Shown here: positions 46,209 to 55,323 of the stretch, piece by piece
Layout: each line of letters starts with the position of its first letter
Numbering within the stretch: position 1 is the stretch's first letter
NCBI RefSeq assembly: GCF_017409525.1
Contig: NZ_JAFQSO010000012.1
Coordinates: 124,001 to 188,000, forward strand
Reading direction: 5' to 3'
DNA: 64,000 nucleotides
From: Methanobrevibacter sp.
Lineage (GTDB): Archaea > Methanobacteriota > Methanobacteria > Methanobacteriales > Methanobacteriaceae
Translations under genes and position numbers: made by a program
The notes under the pieces: model-generated
The model's input: only the letters and a program-made list of their open reading frames with translations
Told to the model about the DNA's origin: nothing
Databases searched by the model: none

Positions 46209-46934
46209 TTAAATAGCAACATCCCTTTTAGTGAAGTAAATATAAGAAACAGCCAACCCAATTAAGAAAGTAGCTAGAATAACACCATAGGACACTCCAA
46301 TTCCGGCACTATATTCGGCTATTTCACCTGATGCAATCAAGTATGGGCAAACCCAAGGGACATATGGAGCCCAACTTTGGGAATACACCATCAGGTTCAC
46401 CAATGTCAAACCTGCGCCTCCAACCATTGCAGGGACCATGTTTGTAATGAACAATGACAGGAATACAAATGGGGAGAATGTCAAAAACAAAAGGACATTT
46501 GCATAGAGAAGCTGGGCAAAGCTATCGATGAATAGCTTTAGCGTAAATCCTTCAAGGCCTAAAATAAAACCTAAAATTGCTGTTGATATGCTTGTGACTG
46601 CTGTCAAAATCAAGACCCATGCCAAAAACATGACATATTTGGACATCAGGAATTTTCCTCTGGATATTGGGATTGTCAGCATGGTCTTTAGAGTGTGCTC
46701 ATTGTATTCCCTTCCAAAAAGGTATGATATTATAATTGAGAAGAGCAGAACTGCAAATATTGCAGACATGTACATATTAACATTAGTAAATAATGCTTCA
46801 AAGCTATTGGCTTCACCAAAAGCAAAAATTGCAATAAACATCAGAAGGGGAGGAGTGATGGCCCCTATCAAGCTCAATATAAAAATATTTGATCTTTTAA
46901 GTTTTAAAAATTCCATTTCAATAAAAGTTAACAT
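46209..46934 (-). CDS. ABC-2 type transporter permease
   Basis: About 241 residues with six membrane helices and the ABC-2 layout: a short amphipathic N-terminus (LTFIEMEFLKLKRSNIF), a loop LLFSIIISYLFGREYNEHTLKTMLTIPISRGKFLMSKY with the conserved ExxxxTLkxxlxxPisR motif. ATG 46934 is supported by GGTGAT. Works with the ATP-binding subunit 14 bases upstream; related to bacteriocin- and lantibiotic-resistance (BcrAB-like) exporters. Confidence 0.9.
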   Translation of the reverse strand: MLTFIEMEFLKLKRSNIFILSLIGAITPPLLMFIAIFAFGEANSFEALFTNVNMYMSAIFAVLLFSIIISYLFGREYNEHTLKTMLTIPISRGKFLMSKYVMFLAWVLILTAVTSISTAILGFILGLEGFTLKLFIDSFAQLLYANVLLFLTFSPFVFLSLFITNMVPAMVGGAGLTLVNLMVYSQSWAPYVPWVCPYLIASGEIAEYSAGIGVSYGVILATFLIGLAVSYIYFTKRDVAI

Positions 46935-46947
46935 CAAATCACCAAAA

Positions 46948-47868
46948 TTAATTATTATTAATCATCCTAGTAAAGAAGTCTTCCAGGTTCTCTTCGCACA
47001 AATTTACTTTTCTAACGTCAATTCCTGACTTAACAAACAGTGCATTGAATTTATCCCTTAGGGCTAAATTAGAGTGCAAACGAATTATTCCACCATTTGC
47101 ATAAGTGAAATCCTTATTTTCGTTAAGTTCCAATTTTTCAAGAATCATGACTGCCAAATCAACGTCGGACACTTCAAATTCAACGAACTTATCCAGCTTA
47201 TTGTGCAAATCACCCTTGGAAATCTCTTCGATTAAAACACCTTCATCCATGAACCCTATTACGTCTGCAATGTTTTCTATTTCACTTAGGATATGGCTTG
47301 AAATCAGAATCGTTATTCCAAACTCATGGGACAATCTTTTAAGCAATGCCCGGATTTCCTTAATCCCAAAGGGATCAAGGCCGTTTATAGGTTCATCCAA
47401 AATTAACAAATCCGGATTATGCATTATGGCGGCGGCGATTCCCAAACGCTGCTTCATGCCTAATGAGAAATCCTTGTATTTTTTGGATTTCGCATCTTCC
47501 AAATTGACCATTTCAAGAACAGATTTGATACAATAAGGATCGAAATCTCCCCTCAATTTTGAAACTATCTTCAAATTTTCATATGCGCTAAGATTCTCAT
47601 AAAATCCTGGAGTCTCTATTATGGAGCCTACTTTGGAATAAACCTCTTTTGAATACTTTTTGGGGTTCTTTCCAAAAAGGAGAATTTCACCGCTGCTTGG
47701 ATATGTAAGATTCAAGAGCATGCACATTGTTGTGGTCTTTCCAGCCCCATTCTTTCCCAAAAGGCCGTAAATCTTTCCTTTCTCAACATGCAGGTCTAGA
47801 GAATCTACAACCAAATCCTTTGAATATTTTTTTGATAAATTTCTTGTTTCAATTACATAATCAACCAT
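46948..47868 (-). CDS. ABC transporter ATP-binding protein (BcrA/CcmA-like)
   Basis: About 306 residues. Walker A GLLGKNGAGKTTTMCMLL, signature LGMKQRLGIAAAIMHNP, Walker B LLILDEPINGLDPFG, and H-loop TILISSHILSEI. The C-terminal 80 residues match the regulatory tail of the BcrA-type subfamily. Start ATG 47868 has an AAGTGAT site; a TTG at 47883 is in frame. It pairs with the following permease to export a peptide or lipid. Confidence 0.93.
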   Translation of the reverse strand: MVDYVIETRNLSKKYSKDLVVDSLDLHVEKGKIYGLLGKNGAGKTTTMCMLLNLTYPSSGEILLFGKNPKKYSKEVYSKVGSIIETPGFYENLSAYENLKIVSKLRGDFDPYCIKSVLEMVNLEDAKSKKYKDFSLGMKQRLGIAAAIMHNPDLLILDEPINGLDPFGIKEIRALLKRLSHEFGITILISSHILSEIENIADVIGFMDEGVLIEEISKGDLHNKLDKFVEFEVSDVDLAVMILEKLELNENKDFTYANGGIIRLHSNLALRDKFNALFVKSGIDVRKVNLCEENLEDFFTRMINNN

Positions 47869-48004
47869 AGTATCACTTAACAAATTAAATAACTTTCTAA
47901 TAACAACTTATTAACATGCAACATATATTTTTAAAGATATGACTAGTATTGCAAAATCATTAAATAAAAAAAATTAAAAAAGAAAATAGAATGTTTAAAA
48001 CATC

Positions 48005-48823
48005 CTATTTGTTCGCTTCCAGGTAAATGGATCCGTATACTCTTGAGAAAAATAGGCTAATATATGGAGATACCAATAATCCTTCAATAATTGTCATTAT
48101 GGCAGATATGACTATTGCCTGATTAATCACCATAGCAACAACGCCTGATAGCAACATTAGGATTATGCTAACTGAAATCAGCACTATTGCAGAGATTAAG
48201 AATGTGAAAAGGATTATTCCTATATATTTGCCCCATCCAAGATTGGCAATCTTATCCAATACCTCTCTTAAATCGAACGCCTTTGTGAATTTATCTGCAT
48301 CAATCATGTTTGCCATGGCCATAATAAGGAGGAAATTAAATATTATGAACAATATCGCTGCTAGAATGATTAGATATTCGCCATGTGATCCATTAATTAA
48401 TATAACCCCCACAACGCATAAGACGATCGGAATGATATTGTAAGCCAGACTGACAATGAAATACTTTATTCCGTTTGCGAAAATATTCAATACGTCACCA
48501 AATCCGGGAAGCTCATTCTTTTTATCAATAGAGAATTTAATCACGTTATATTGATAACCCATTATGAAGAGGGTTATTATAAAGCTTATCACAGACAATG
48601 CCACAATGAGATAGATGTCATTAGCAGGAATCTGTGATAATTTCAAAGCTAAAGAATCGCCATTTGCAATAGTAACTTTTCTAAATGCGTTAACAGCTAT
48701 TTGAGAAGTCGCAAATGAGATAACATTGATTATTGCAAACAGCATTCCAAAGCTTAAAATCTTTTTTACATCATTAAACGGATATTTCAATCCTTCACTA
48801 ACGCAATCGGTTATACTTGCCAC
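48005..48823 (-). CDS. DUF4013 membrane protein (second of pair)
   Basis: 272 residues, about six membrane helices, GTG start at 48823 with AGGTGG site. The N-terminus SVSEGLKYPFNDVKKILSFGML-type motif (SVTDCVSEGLKYPFNDVKK here), and GYQYNVIKFSIDKKNELPGFGDVLNIFANGIKYF, are DUF4013 hallmarks. The family is common in methanogens and unassigned. It shares the operon with the next upstream gene, a related paralogue, eight bases apart. Confidence 0.85.
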   Translation of the reverse strand: MASITDCVSEGLKYPFNDVKKILSFGMLFAIINVISFATSQIAVNAFRKVTIANGDSLALKLSQIPANDIYLIVALSVISFIITLFIMGYQYNVIKFSIDKKNELPGFGDVLNIFANGIKYFIVSLAYNIIPIVLCVVGVILINGSHGEYLIILAAILFIIFNFLLIMAMANMIDADKFTKAFDLREVLDKIANLGWGKYIGIILFTFLISAIVLISVSIILMLLSGVVAMVINQAIVISAIMTIIEGLLVSPYISLFFSRVYGSIYLEANK

Positions 48824-48831
48824 ATTACCAC

Positions 48832-49563
48832 CTAAATCTGCATTGAATATAATAATCCGATGGATCTTGAATTAAAAATGCTCAAGTAAGGTCCAACAAT
48901 GAAAGTGATTATCAATGAATTTATTAATGACCCAAAGACAAATACTCCAGTCGCATTTATTCCCAAAGCAAATCCTGAAAGTCCGAATACGGCAAATATT
49001 GCAGCAATAATTGCTGTAACAACAGCTGCTATAACTACAGTTATTATTATTAAACCCAAATAGGTTGCAATGCATCTAAACCAACCGATTTCATCAATGA
49101 CTTCCTTTATTTCGCCTATTGCAAATGCTTTGGAAAGTGAGCCATCATTATAGGCCATGTGACAGAGTGCCATTTGCTGCATTAAGCAGGCAACGATTCC
49201 CAATATGAAGGTAATGAAACCTCCGATTATAAGCAATGCAGTTGCCATTATTCCTCCAAGGAAACCTGCAGAAAATGCAAATATCAAAAAGATTAACGCC
49301 GGCACAATCAAATAAGCGACCTGTACTATTACAACTTTAACCCCGTCAACAAACATGTCAATCAAATCATCGAATTCAGGCAATGGATCCCTTCCATTGA
49401 TTACTCCGTGAACTGCTGTGTCAATAACTCTATAATTGTATCCTGTGATTAAGAATACTGGAAGCAATAAGAAACTGAATAAGCAAATTACACCTAAAAT
49501 CACTAATTTTTTCCAGTCCTTTGCTGAATATTCAAGTGCATCTTTATATATATCTAAAATCAT
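48832..49563 (-). CDS. DUF4013 membrane protein (first of pair)
   Basis: 243 residues, about six helices. LDIYKDALEYSAKDWKKLVILGVICLFSFL and GYNYRVIDTAVHGVINGRDPLPEFDDLIDMFVDGVK show the DUF4013 pattern; it is clearly related to the next gene. ATG 49563 has an AGGAG site. The preceding gene encodes an HTH regulator, 11 bases upstream, so the set HTH-DUF4013-DUF4013 is one unit. Function unknown; possibly membrane homeostasis. Confidence 0.85.
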   Translation of the reverse strand: MILDIYKDALEYSAKDWKKLVILGVICLFSFLLLPVFLITGYNYRVIDTAVHGVINGRDPLPEFDDLIDMFVDGVKVVIVQVAYLIVPALIFLIFAFSAGFLGGIMATALLIIGGFITFILGIVACLMQQMALCHMAYNDGSLSKAFAIGEIKEVIDEIGWFRCIATYLGLIIITVVIAAVVTAIIAAIFAVFGLSGFALGINATGVFVFGSLINSLIITFIVGPYLSIFNSRSIGLLYSMQI

Positions 49564-49574
49564 TTTTTCAACTC

Positions 49575-49811
49575 CTAATAGTAATCATCATCGAAAATGA
49601 AAATATCTTCCATGACGAAATATTGTTCTCGATCTCCTTTAAATAACATTTTATTAAAAACCTGGGTTATTTCATAAGCTAAAAATAAAGAAGGATTATA
49701 TCTCCCGTTTTCCAGTGCATTGATCGTTTGACGGGTGACTCCAACTTTATCCCCAAGTTCTTGTTGGCTCATTTTGAGCTCTTGTCTTAAATATTTAATC
49801 ATGGTTCTCAT
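49575..49811 (-). CDS. Cro/CI-type HTH transcriptional regulator
   Basis: About 78 residues. The helix-turn-helix LGDKVGVTRQTINALENGRYNPSLFLAYEI is a textbook XRE motif, preceded by MIKYLRQELKMSQQE. The upstream frame extends to a TTG at 49862, but MRTMIKYLR (ATG 49811, or 49802) matches the compact family layout. First gene of the DUF4013 set, so a likely local regulator. Acidic tail FIFDDDYY. Confidence 0.88.
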   Translation of the reverse strand: MRTMIKYLRQELKMSQQELGDKVGVTRQTINALENGRYNPSLFLAYEITQVFNKMLFKGDREQYFVMEDIFIFDDDYY

Positions 49812-49841
49812 AGTATTCCCACAAATTAAGTCATTTTTGCA

Positions 49842-49920
49842 AAAAGTATTTAAGTACTTCAAGTAATTTTGTCAAAATCTAATTACTTATGTTAATGTTA
49901 CATTACATAGTATATAAACT
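49842..49920 (-). promoter_or_regulatory. Promoter and possible auto-operator of the HTH gene
   Basis: On the minus strand, TATA GTTTATATACT (around 49919-49909) is followed in the leader by three TACTT repeats spaced four and three bases apart (49842-49866: TACTTGAAGTACTTAAATACTT without the last base context). The repeats lie between the predicted transcription start and the start codon, fitting a repressor site used by the encoded HTH protein. The 49920-50100 stretch is AT-rich and featureless. Confidence 0.4.
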
Positions 49921-50100
49921 TTACTATTTTTAATAAAATCATTTAAAATGTATAATATAATAAATATAACCATAAAAAAGCATTTAATTTAAATTAATAA
50001 TAATATATTAATTTTTTTATGTTAAAAAGAATTTATTAATAGTTATATTAAATATAAAAAAATTTAATTAATATTTAATTAAAAAATTAAAAACAAAACA

Positions 50101-50240
50101 TTTATATACTAGGTAAACCATCTTTAACATATGTAACATTTCTATAACAGATTATTGTTACAAAGAAGTTCCAAGCAGACACTTAAACTTATTCAATTAT
50201 CGACCCATTTTTCCTCTAAAAAACCTCTGCTTGGGACTGA
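50101..50240 (+). ncRNA. Candidate structured small RNA (about 50128-50240)
   Basis: TATA TTTATATAC (50101-50109) predicts a start near 50128. The RNA would form a 7-bp stem TGTAACA/TGTTACA (50132-50138 with 50156-50162), and a 13-bp stem AGTTCCAAGCAGA (50167-50179) with TCTGCTTGGGACT (50226-50238), one wobble, enclosing about 46 bases. No reading frame. It lies between the HTH gene and the 3' end of metX and would converge with the metX transcript. The strand is inferred from the TATA box; a minus-strand RNA read-through of metX is the alternative. Confidence 0.5.
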
Positions 50241-50249
50241 TAACTATTT

Positions 50250-50271
50250 CTAAAAAAATAATAAAAAAAGG
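50250..50271 (-). terminator. T-rich terminator after metX
   Basis: On the minus strand two runs of seven T residues (50269-50263 and 50258-50252) follow the metX stop. Confidence 0.5.
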
Positions 50272-50278
50272 AAGTTAT

Positions 50279-51745
50279 TTAACTGAGTAAATTACTAATC
50301 TGGTCTGTTGTAATAAGACCAAGAACTTTCATGTCTTCATTAACAACTGGAAGACAGGAAATGTCAAATTTACGCATTTTTCTTGCGATGTCTTCAATGG
50401 AATCATTAGCATGACAATATTTGACAGTTGTTGTCATGATGTCTTTCAGGTGATTTGAATTGGTCGCAATTGATTTGGATAAATCCCAACTTGTAACAAT
50501 ACCAATCAGTTTATAATCATCAGTTACAACAGGAATGTGTGTTACATGTTTATCCAGCATTAATTTAGCTGCATCTTTAACATCAGCATCCTCTTTAATT
50601 GTGGCGATTTCCTCCATCATTATGTCTTCAACAATGTTGTCTGATAGGAATTTTGAGAAAATGAAATTGAGCTGTCCTTTTTCAAGTAAAAACGCATCGT
50701 GACCGTAATTAGATTTGATTTCTGAAAATGATGTTTCAACATCATTAGCATTAAGGGCGGTCAAAATCTCTTTATTCTGTTCTGTTGGGTATAGCCAATC
50801 AGAATCAACAGAAATCACTTCTACTTTAGCTTCAACATCCTTAAACCCATCGCTTATTGAATTATTAACTGAAAGGTCAAACAAGTCAACGGCTTTTGTA
50901 ATGTATAGATAGCTGTTTGCATCAAAACGTTTCACAAATGTTCTTCCCTGATGTCTTAGGTAGCTTTCGACTTGAAAATCGATTGTAAAGTCATAGCTGA
51001 TTTCATCCTTATCCTGCAAGCCCCTTCCAAATTTGATGTCCATTGATTCATCACTTAGATAAGTAATGTGAGCAATCATGCGGGCTAGAGACAATCCGTT
51101 TTCGGGTTTCTTGCCAGTTTCATAATAATTTCCGCCGTTCCAGTTTGGATCAGAAAAGATTGCCTGGCGGCCTACAGCATTAAAAGCTATCTGCTGAGGG
51201 TAAGACATTGCCGAAGTTGCTATAGGAATTGCCTTTTTCATCATTTTAGGATATGAGACCATCCATTGCAGAACCTGCATTCCACCCATTGATCCGCCAA
51301 TGACCGCAACTAGCTGGCTGATTTCAAATGAGTCAATGAGTTTCTTTTGAACATTTACCATGTCCTTAATGGTTATTACCGGAAAATCAAGGCCGTATTC
51401 CTTACCGGTTTCAGGATTGATTGAACTTGGACCGGTTGTTCCCTTACAACCTCCCAGCACATTAGAACATATGATAAAATACTTTTCACTGTCGATGGCT
51501 TTTCCAGGCCCGATTACAATTTCCCACCATCCGGGCTTTTTATCTCCTTTATGCCAACCTGCAGCGTGAGCATCTCCTGTTAATGCATGGCATATCAAAA
51601 TAGCATTGGACTTTTCCTTGTTAAGCTCACCATAAGTTTCATAAGCAACAGTAACATTGTTTAGAGTTTCACCACTATCCAAACTAATCGGTTCATCGAT
51701 ATTAAGATATTTTGTCTCAACAATGCCAACAGATTCATCATTCAT
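50279..51745 (-). CDS. metX: Homoserine O-acetyltransferase with C-terminal CBS pair
   Basis: 488 residues. The alpha/beta-hydrolase acyltransferase has the nucleophile elbow [14 protein letters not shown] (Ser about residue 152), [15 protein letters not shown], and late Asp/His ([21 protein letters not shown]). Residues about 370-488 hold two CBS domains ([46 protein letters not shown]), suggesting adenosyl-ligand control. It makes O-acetylhomoserine for methionine synthesis. The start overlaps the rnc stop region by eight bases. Confidence 0.94.
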   Translation of the reverse strand: MNDESVGIVETKYLNIDEPISLDSGETLNNVTVAYETYGELNKEKSNAILICHALTGDAHAAGWHKGDKKPGWWEIVIGPGKAIDSEKYFIICSNVLGGCKGTTGPSSINPETGKEYGLDFPVITIKDMVNVQKKLIDSFEISQLVAVIGGSMGGMQVLQWMVSYPKMMKKAIPIATSAMSYPQQIAFNAVGRQAIFSDPNWNGGNYYETGKKPENGLSLARMIAHITYLSDESMDIKFGRGLQDKDEISYDFTIDFQVESYLRHQGRTFVKRFDANSYLYITKAVDLFDLSVNNSISDGFKDVEAKVEVISVDSDWLYPTEQNKEILTALNANDVETSFSEIKSNYGHDAFLLEKGQLNFIFSKFLSDNIVEDIMMEEIATIKEDADVKDAAKLMLDKHVTHIPVVTDDYKLIGIVTSWDLSKSIATNSNHLKDIMTTTVKYCHANDSIEDIARKMRKFDISCLPVVNEDMKVLGLITTDQISNLLS

Positions 51746-52415
51746 TTAAAACACCAATATTCAATTTTTCAATCGCAACTTTTGCAGCAGCTTGTTGTGC
51801 TTCCTTCTTATTCTTTCCTTTTCCAACACCCATTTCCTTTCCATTAATCAAAATGGATATTATGAATGTCTTGTCATGGGGAACACCATATTCGTGTATG
51901 GTTTCATAGGATATTTCCAGTTCTTCTGCATCAGCGTATTCCTTTATTGCGGATTTATAGTCTCTAAAGAATACCCTTTCTTCATCAATATATTTGAAAA
52001 CATGTCGGGATATAAATTCTTTTGCGAAATCAATACCCTGATCAAGGAATATTGCCCCTAAAAATGATTCGAATACATCCGCAGTGATGGATATTATCTC
52101 ATTTCTTGTCAGGTTTGACTCATCAGCGTATAATCTGATATATTCATTCAAGCCCAATTCATGAGAATAATAAATCAATGCGTTTTGACACACATAATTG
52201 GACCGAAGCTTGGTTAAGCTTCCCTCCTCATATTGAGGGTATTTTTTGTAGAGATACTCGGATACAATCAAACTCAAAATGGAATCTCCTAAAAATTCCA
52301 ATCTTTCATAATTATAATCCAAATGATATTCTGTACTATATGAGCCGTGTGTAAATGCAATCTCATACAAATGTTCATTTTCAGTTTCAATCCCAAATTT
52401 TTCAAATAGATTCAT
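51738..52415 (-). CDS. rnc: Ribonuclease III (bacterial-type)
   Basis: About 225 residues. The RNase III signature is [21 protein letters not shown] near residue 40 (with Glu and Asp metal ligands) and [16 protein letters not shown] (about 117); a C-terminal double-stranded RNA-binding domain ends [21 protein letters not shown]. Canonical class I RNase III is rare in archaea, so horizontal acquisition is likely. ATG 52415 is chosen; a TTG upstream is in frame. Sits between metX and a divergent gene. Confidence 0.93.
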   Translation of the reverse strand: MNLFEKFGIETENEHLYEIAFTHGSYSTEYHLDYNYERLEFLGDSILSLIVSEYLYKKYPQYEEGSLTKLRSNYVCQNALIYYSHELGLNEYIRLYADESNLTRNEIISITADVFESFLGAIFLDQGIDFAKEFISRHVFKYIDEERVFFRDYKSAIKEYADAEELEISYETIHEYGVPHDKTFIISILINGKEMGVGKGKNKKEAQQAAAKVAIEKLNIGVLNE

Positions 52416-52505
52416 ATAAAAGCCCAAACTTAATCGATATAATATTAATTATGAAATTTGACTTATATATATTATTTTATTATATAACTATAGTTATAAA
52501 TATTA

Positions 52506-52538
52506 CTTTTCAAATGCTCTTTCTCTTTTTTTATATAT
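52506..52538 (+). promoter_or_regulatory. Promoter of the 111-residue gene with shared element (copy B)
   Basis: CTTTTCAAATGCTCTT (52506-52521) is followed by TATA TTATATAT (52531-52538), 25 bases from element start. Same core as copies at 3669, 16051-16067 and 54211. Confidence 0.75.
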
Positions 52539-52576
52539 CTTCCAGATTAAATTAATAGCAAAAAGGATTTGGTAAC

Positions 52577-52912
52577 ATGATATTGAATTGGCAAGAAGAA
52601 ATTACAAAAATTGATCCAGATATAAAATTTAGGGCACAGGGTGGATGGCTGAAAACCATTGATGAACTAGACAAAAGCGTCAGGAACGGATATTCACTTG
52701 TTGGAGACTTTGTTCAAGCGGGAAACTTTGAAGCTGAATACAGCGAAGGAATATATCTGGATTGCAACAAAGAAGGAACAAAAAGAAAGCCACAGCAAGA
52801 TTATAGGTTGTTCCGTTTTAGAGACGGTAAAATAAGACTATTGGATATGGTAATCGATGCCAACCAAGGCTGGGCAGTTGACTTATGGGAAGCCGTCGAA
52901 GACGAACTATAA
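52577..52912 (+). CDS. Uncharacterised 111-residue protein under the shared element
   Basis: 111 residues beginning MILNWQEEITKIDPDIKF, ending AVDLWEAVEDEL; mixed alpha/beta with many charged residues, no signal peptide or membrane helix. I do not recognise a family. It is preceded by shared promoter element copy B, which also sits at DNA-repair genes, so stress induction is likely. The start has a weak GGATTTGGTAAC site. Position: divergent from rnc and convergent with the next gene. Confidence 0.7.
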   Translation: MILNWQEEITKIDPDIKFRAQGGWLKTIDELDKSVRNGYSLVGDFVQAGNFEAEYSEGIYLDCNKEGTKRKPQQDYRLFRFRDGKIRLLDMVIDANQGWAVDLWEAVEDEL

Positions 52913-52952
52913 AAAATTAATTAGAGATATTATCCCTAATTTTAAAACAACT

Positions 52953-53363
52953 CTATTCAATATGGCAGAACTCGCAGCAATCACATGTAGGCTCAAAGTA
53001 ATTGTCATCAGGCACTACAATAGCCTTTTGTGCAAATAGAGTAATGTTAAATTTTGGTTCGTATTCAACACTGACCTCCTTAGTCATTGGAGACAATCCC
53101 CTATAATAGACAGGTCGATACCCAGTTTGTGAAATATTAAAATAGAACTTTTCGCCTGTTGCAAACTTGGAAAAATATTTTTCTAAATCCAATGCCTGTT
53201 TTGGAGTAATTGAAAATGTGAATCCCATTGTATCATCACTTCTTTGCCTGATTCCTGCATTGGAAATATCAACAGCCAATATGTCATCTTTTCCTCTTAC
53301 AAAAACTACGCAATTTTCTAAATTAACATCATTTTCTTGAGCAATATCTTTTAGTTCACTCAT
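52953..53363 (-). CDS. Uncharacterised protein with C-terminal Cys cluster
   Basis: 136 residues, start ATG 53363 with GAGGTG site. Beta-rich body with VSVEYEPKFNITLFAQKAIVV, then a terminal CDCCEFCHIE motif holding four cysteines (CxCCxxC), a possible metal site. Family not recognised; lies alone, convergent with the 111-residue gene. Confidence 0.65.
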   Translation of the reverse strand: MSELKDIAQENDVNLENCVVFVRGKDDILAVDISNAGIRQRSDDTMGFTFSITPKQALDLEKYFSKFATGEKFYFNISQTGYRPVYYRGLSPMTKEVSVEYEPKFNITLFAQKAIVVPDDNYFEPTCDCCEFCHIE

Positions 53364-53519
53364 GCCAACACCTCAATTCAGCAATGTTTAACCTAATATA
53401 ATCTCAATTATTATATAAATATATCTAAAAATAGTTCATAAAATATACACTGAATGAAAAGTAACTTGAAAAATAGATTTTGAGTGAAGATTAATTAAAT
53501 AATCTTCAAAATTACCAAC

Positions 53520-53708
53520 TTACACTAATCTTTGCCTAGTAGTTGGTTTTTTATTTTGCCAGCTGTACCTTCTTAATTTTTTGGATTTACCGAATCCACA
53601 AGAAGCACAGACTTTTTTACGTATGTGATAAGTGTTTCTACCACATCTTCTACATCTGATATGGGTCTTTTTATTCTTTTTACCCATTGATGGAGTTCCC
53701 TTTGACAT
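53520..53708 (-). CDS. rpl37e: Ribosomal protein L37e
   Basis: 62 residues with zinc ribbon [22 protein letters not shown] and the basic tail [22 protein letters not shown] component of the large ribosomal subunit. GGGAGGTG site before ATG 53708. It sits 49 bases after the Lsm gene, the usual archaeal pair. Confidence 0.96.
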   Translation of the reverse strand: MSKGTPSMGKKNKKTHIRCRRCGRNTYHIRKKVCASCGFGKSKKLRRYSWQNKKPTTRQRLV

Positions 53709-53757
53709 CGATACACCTCCCTAACTTCTCGTTGAAAATATAATCTAGAAATAATAA

Positions 53758-53997
<240 letters not shown>

Positions 53998-54210
53998 TTA
54001 TATTATCAAAATTTTAGTTTTTTAATCTGAATTGAGTAAAAATAATACTCATAGACATAATATAATCAAGTTAAGATAAGACAAAACCTAATTAAAACTA
54101 ATACTAATAATTATAACTTACCTACTATATAAATGTTACCTTATTTTAGGCTAAAATAATGAAAAAATAATGTCAATACTAAATAATTAGTGCAACCACT
54201 ATTTAAATTA

Positions 54211-54242
54211 TTTTTCAAATGCTCTCAGACATCCCTTAAATA
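54211..54242 (+). promoter_or_regulatory. Promoter of the Panacea gene with shared element (copy C)
   Basis: TTTTTCAAATGCTCTC (54211-54226) is followed by TATA TTAAATA (54236-54242), 25 bases from element start. The 299-base gap to the Lsm gene also holds the Lsm promoter, otherwise AT-rich. Confidence 0.75.
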
Positions 54243-54287
54243 GAAACCCCAACATAAATAGCCACACCAACCATCACGGGCCATCAT

Positions 54288-54776
54288 ATGAAATTCGATG
54301 AAGAAAAGTATACAAGCCTCATAATGTACATCCTGGCCAAATGCTATGGCAAGCCGAATATAGGAAAGACCGTGCTTTGTACAGTGATGTATTTCATTGA
54401 TTTTGACTATTACGAACTCTACGGGACTTACCTTACAAATGAGACATACATCAAATCAAAAAGAGGCATAAAGCCAAAACACTTCAGAAAGATTACGCAA
54501 GATCTAATAGACAGAAACAAGCTGTTCATGCGAAAAGAGCCCTATTATAATCGAATCCTTCACAGATACTATCTAACCATCCTCCCCAACCTAAAATTCA
54601 CAGCCCAAGAGCTTCTTGTTATTGACTCCTGCATTGAAAAACTATGCGACAGCAATGCAACCACAATAACGAAATACGCCTGCGGCGACAAGCCTCTTCT
54701 TAAAGCAGGATTAGGGGAAGAAATCAACTACAATGATGTTTTCCTAAGAGATGAAATATACTCCATTAACAAATAG
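54288..54776 (+). CDS. Panacea (SocA-like, DUF4065) domain protein
   Basis: 162 residues. YILAKCYGKPNIGKTVLCTVMYFIDFDYYELYG, TYIKSKRGIKPKHF, and the C-terminal LKAGLGEEINYNDVFLRDEIYS reproduce the Panacea/SocA pattern (kpnIGkTvLykllYFiDFdYYekyg ... GeeIdYe.vFyRd). In bacteria such proteins are antitoxins and proteolytic adaptors; Caulobacter SocA controls SocB, which blocks the replication clamp. No toxin-like gene is adjacent. The shared promoter element connects it to DNA repair. Start ATG 54288 lacks a strong ribosome binding site. Confidence 0.85.
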   Translation: MKFDEEKYTSLIMYILAKCYGKPNIGKTVLCTVMYFIDFDYYELYGTYLTNETYIKSKRGIKPKHFRKITQDLIDRNKLFMRKEPYYNRILHRYYLTILPNLKFTAQELLVIDSCIEKLCDSNATTITKYACGDKPLLKAGLGEEINYNDVFLRDEIYSINK

Positions 54777-54831
54777 ATTTATTAATTTTGAATAAAATAA
54801 TATTATTCATTAAAAATACTATGGGGTAAAC

Positions 54832-55314
54832 ATGGCAATAAAAGTTAAAAAAAGAAATTTCCTGAAAAAAAAGAAAATTAAAGAGATAAAAGCACAATTA
54901 GGAGAATATGAAGGTTTGCTTCAAGGAAAAAAGAATGTTGAAATACTCGAAGCGGAACCTAATTCATTCATCTTGGTGGATGGCGAACCATACATCATAA
55001 TTATTGACGACAAACCATTCCCAACCCTAAAAGCGGCTCTTGCCAATGAAATTGATGGTAAAAAAGTAACTGTCGACATGGGCGCAATCAGATTTGTAAG
55101 CAACGGCGCTGACATAATGAGTCCTGGAATTGTAGATGCCTCCGAAGGCGTTGAACCTGGAGACATCGTATTGATTATAGATGAAACTCATGGAAAACCG
55201 CTGGCAATCGGTGTAAGCTTAATCAGCGGTGAGGAAATGGTTGCAAACGATTCCGGAAAAGCCGTTGAAACAAAACACTATGTCGGCGACGACATCTGGA
55301 ACTTTGAACTATGA
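54832..55314 (+). CDS. PUA-domain RNA-binding protein
   Basis: 160 residues. C-terminal PUA domain (about 78-158): KKVTVDMGAIRFVSNGADIMSPGIVDASEGVEPGDIVLIID, with GKPLAIGVSLISGEEM. The N-terminal part is basic (VKKRNFLKKKKIKEI) and matches MCT-1/COG2016-like archaeal proteins linked to ribosome recycling or rRNA binding. GGGGT site before ATG 54832. Followed at nine bases by arfB. Confidence 0.9.
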   Translation: MAIKVKKRNFLKKKKIKEIKAQLGEYEGLLQGKKNVEILEAEPNSFILVDGEPYIIIIDDKPFPTLKAALANEIDGKKVTVDMGAIRFVSNGADIMSPGIVDASEGVEPGDIVLIIDETHGKPLAIGVSLISGEEMVANDSGKAVETKHYVGDDIWNFEL

Positions 55315-55323
55315 GGCGATTAT

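Noticed and set aside
46528-47028. Open frame antisense to the ABC permease
   Set aside because: It overlaps two well-supported ABC genes on the other strand and has no signals of its own.
50101-50240. SAM-type riboswitch of metX
   Set aside because: It lies downstream, not upstream, of metX and its TATA box points the other way; no SAM riboswitch core is visible.
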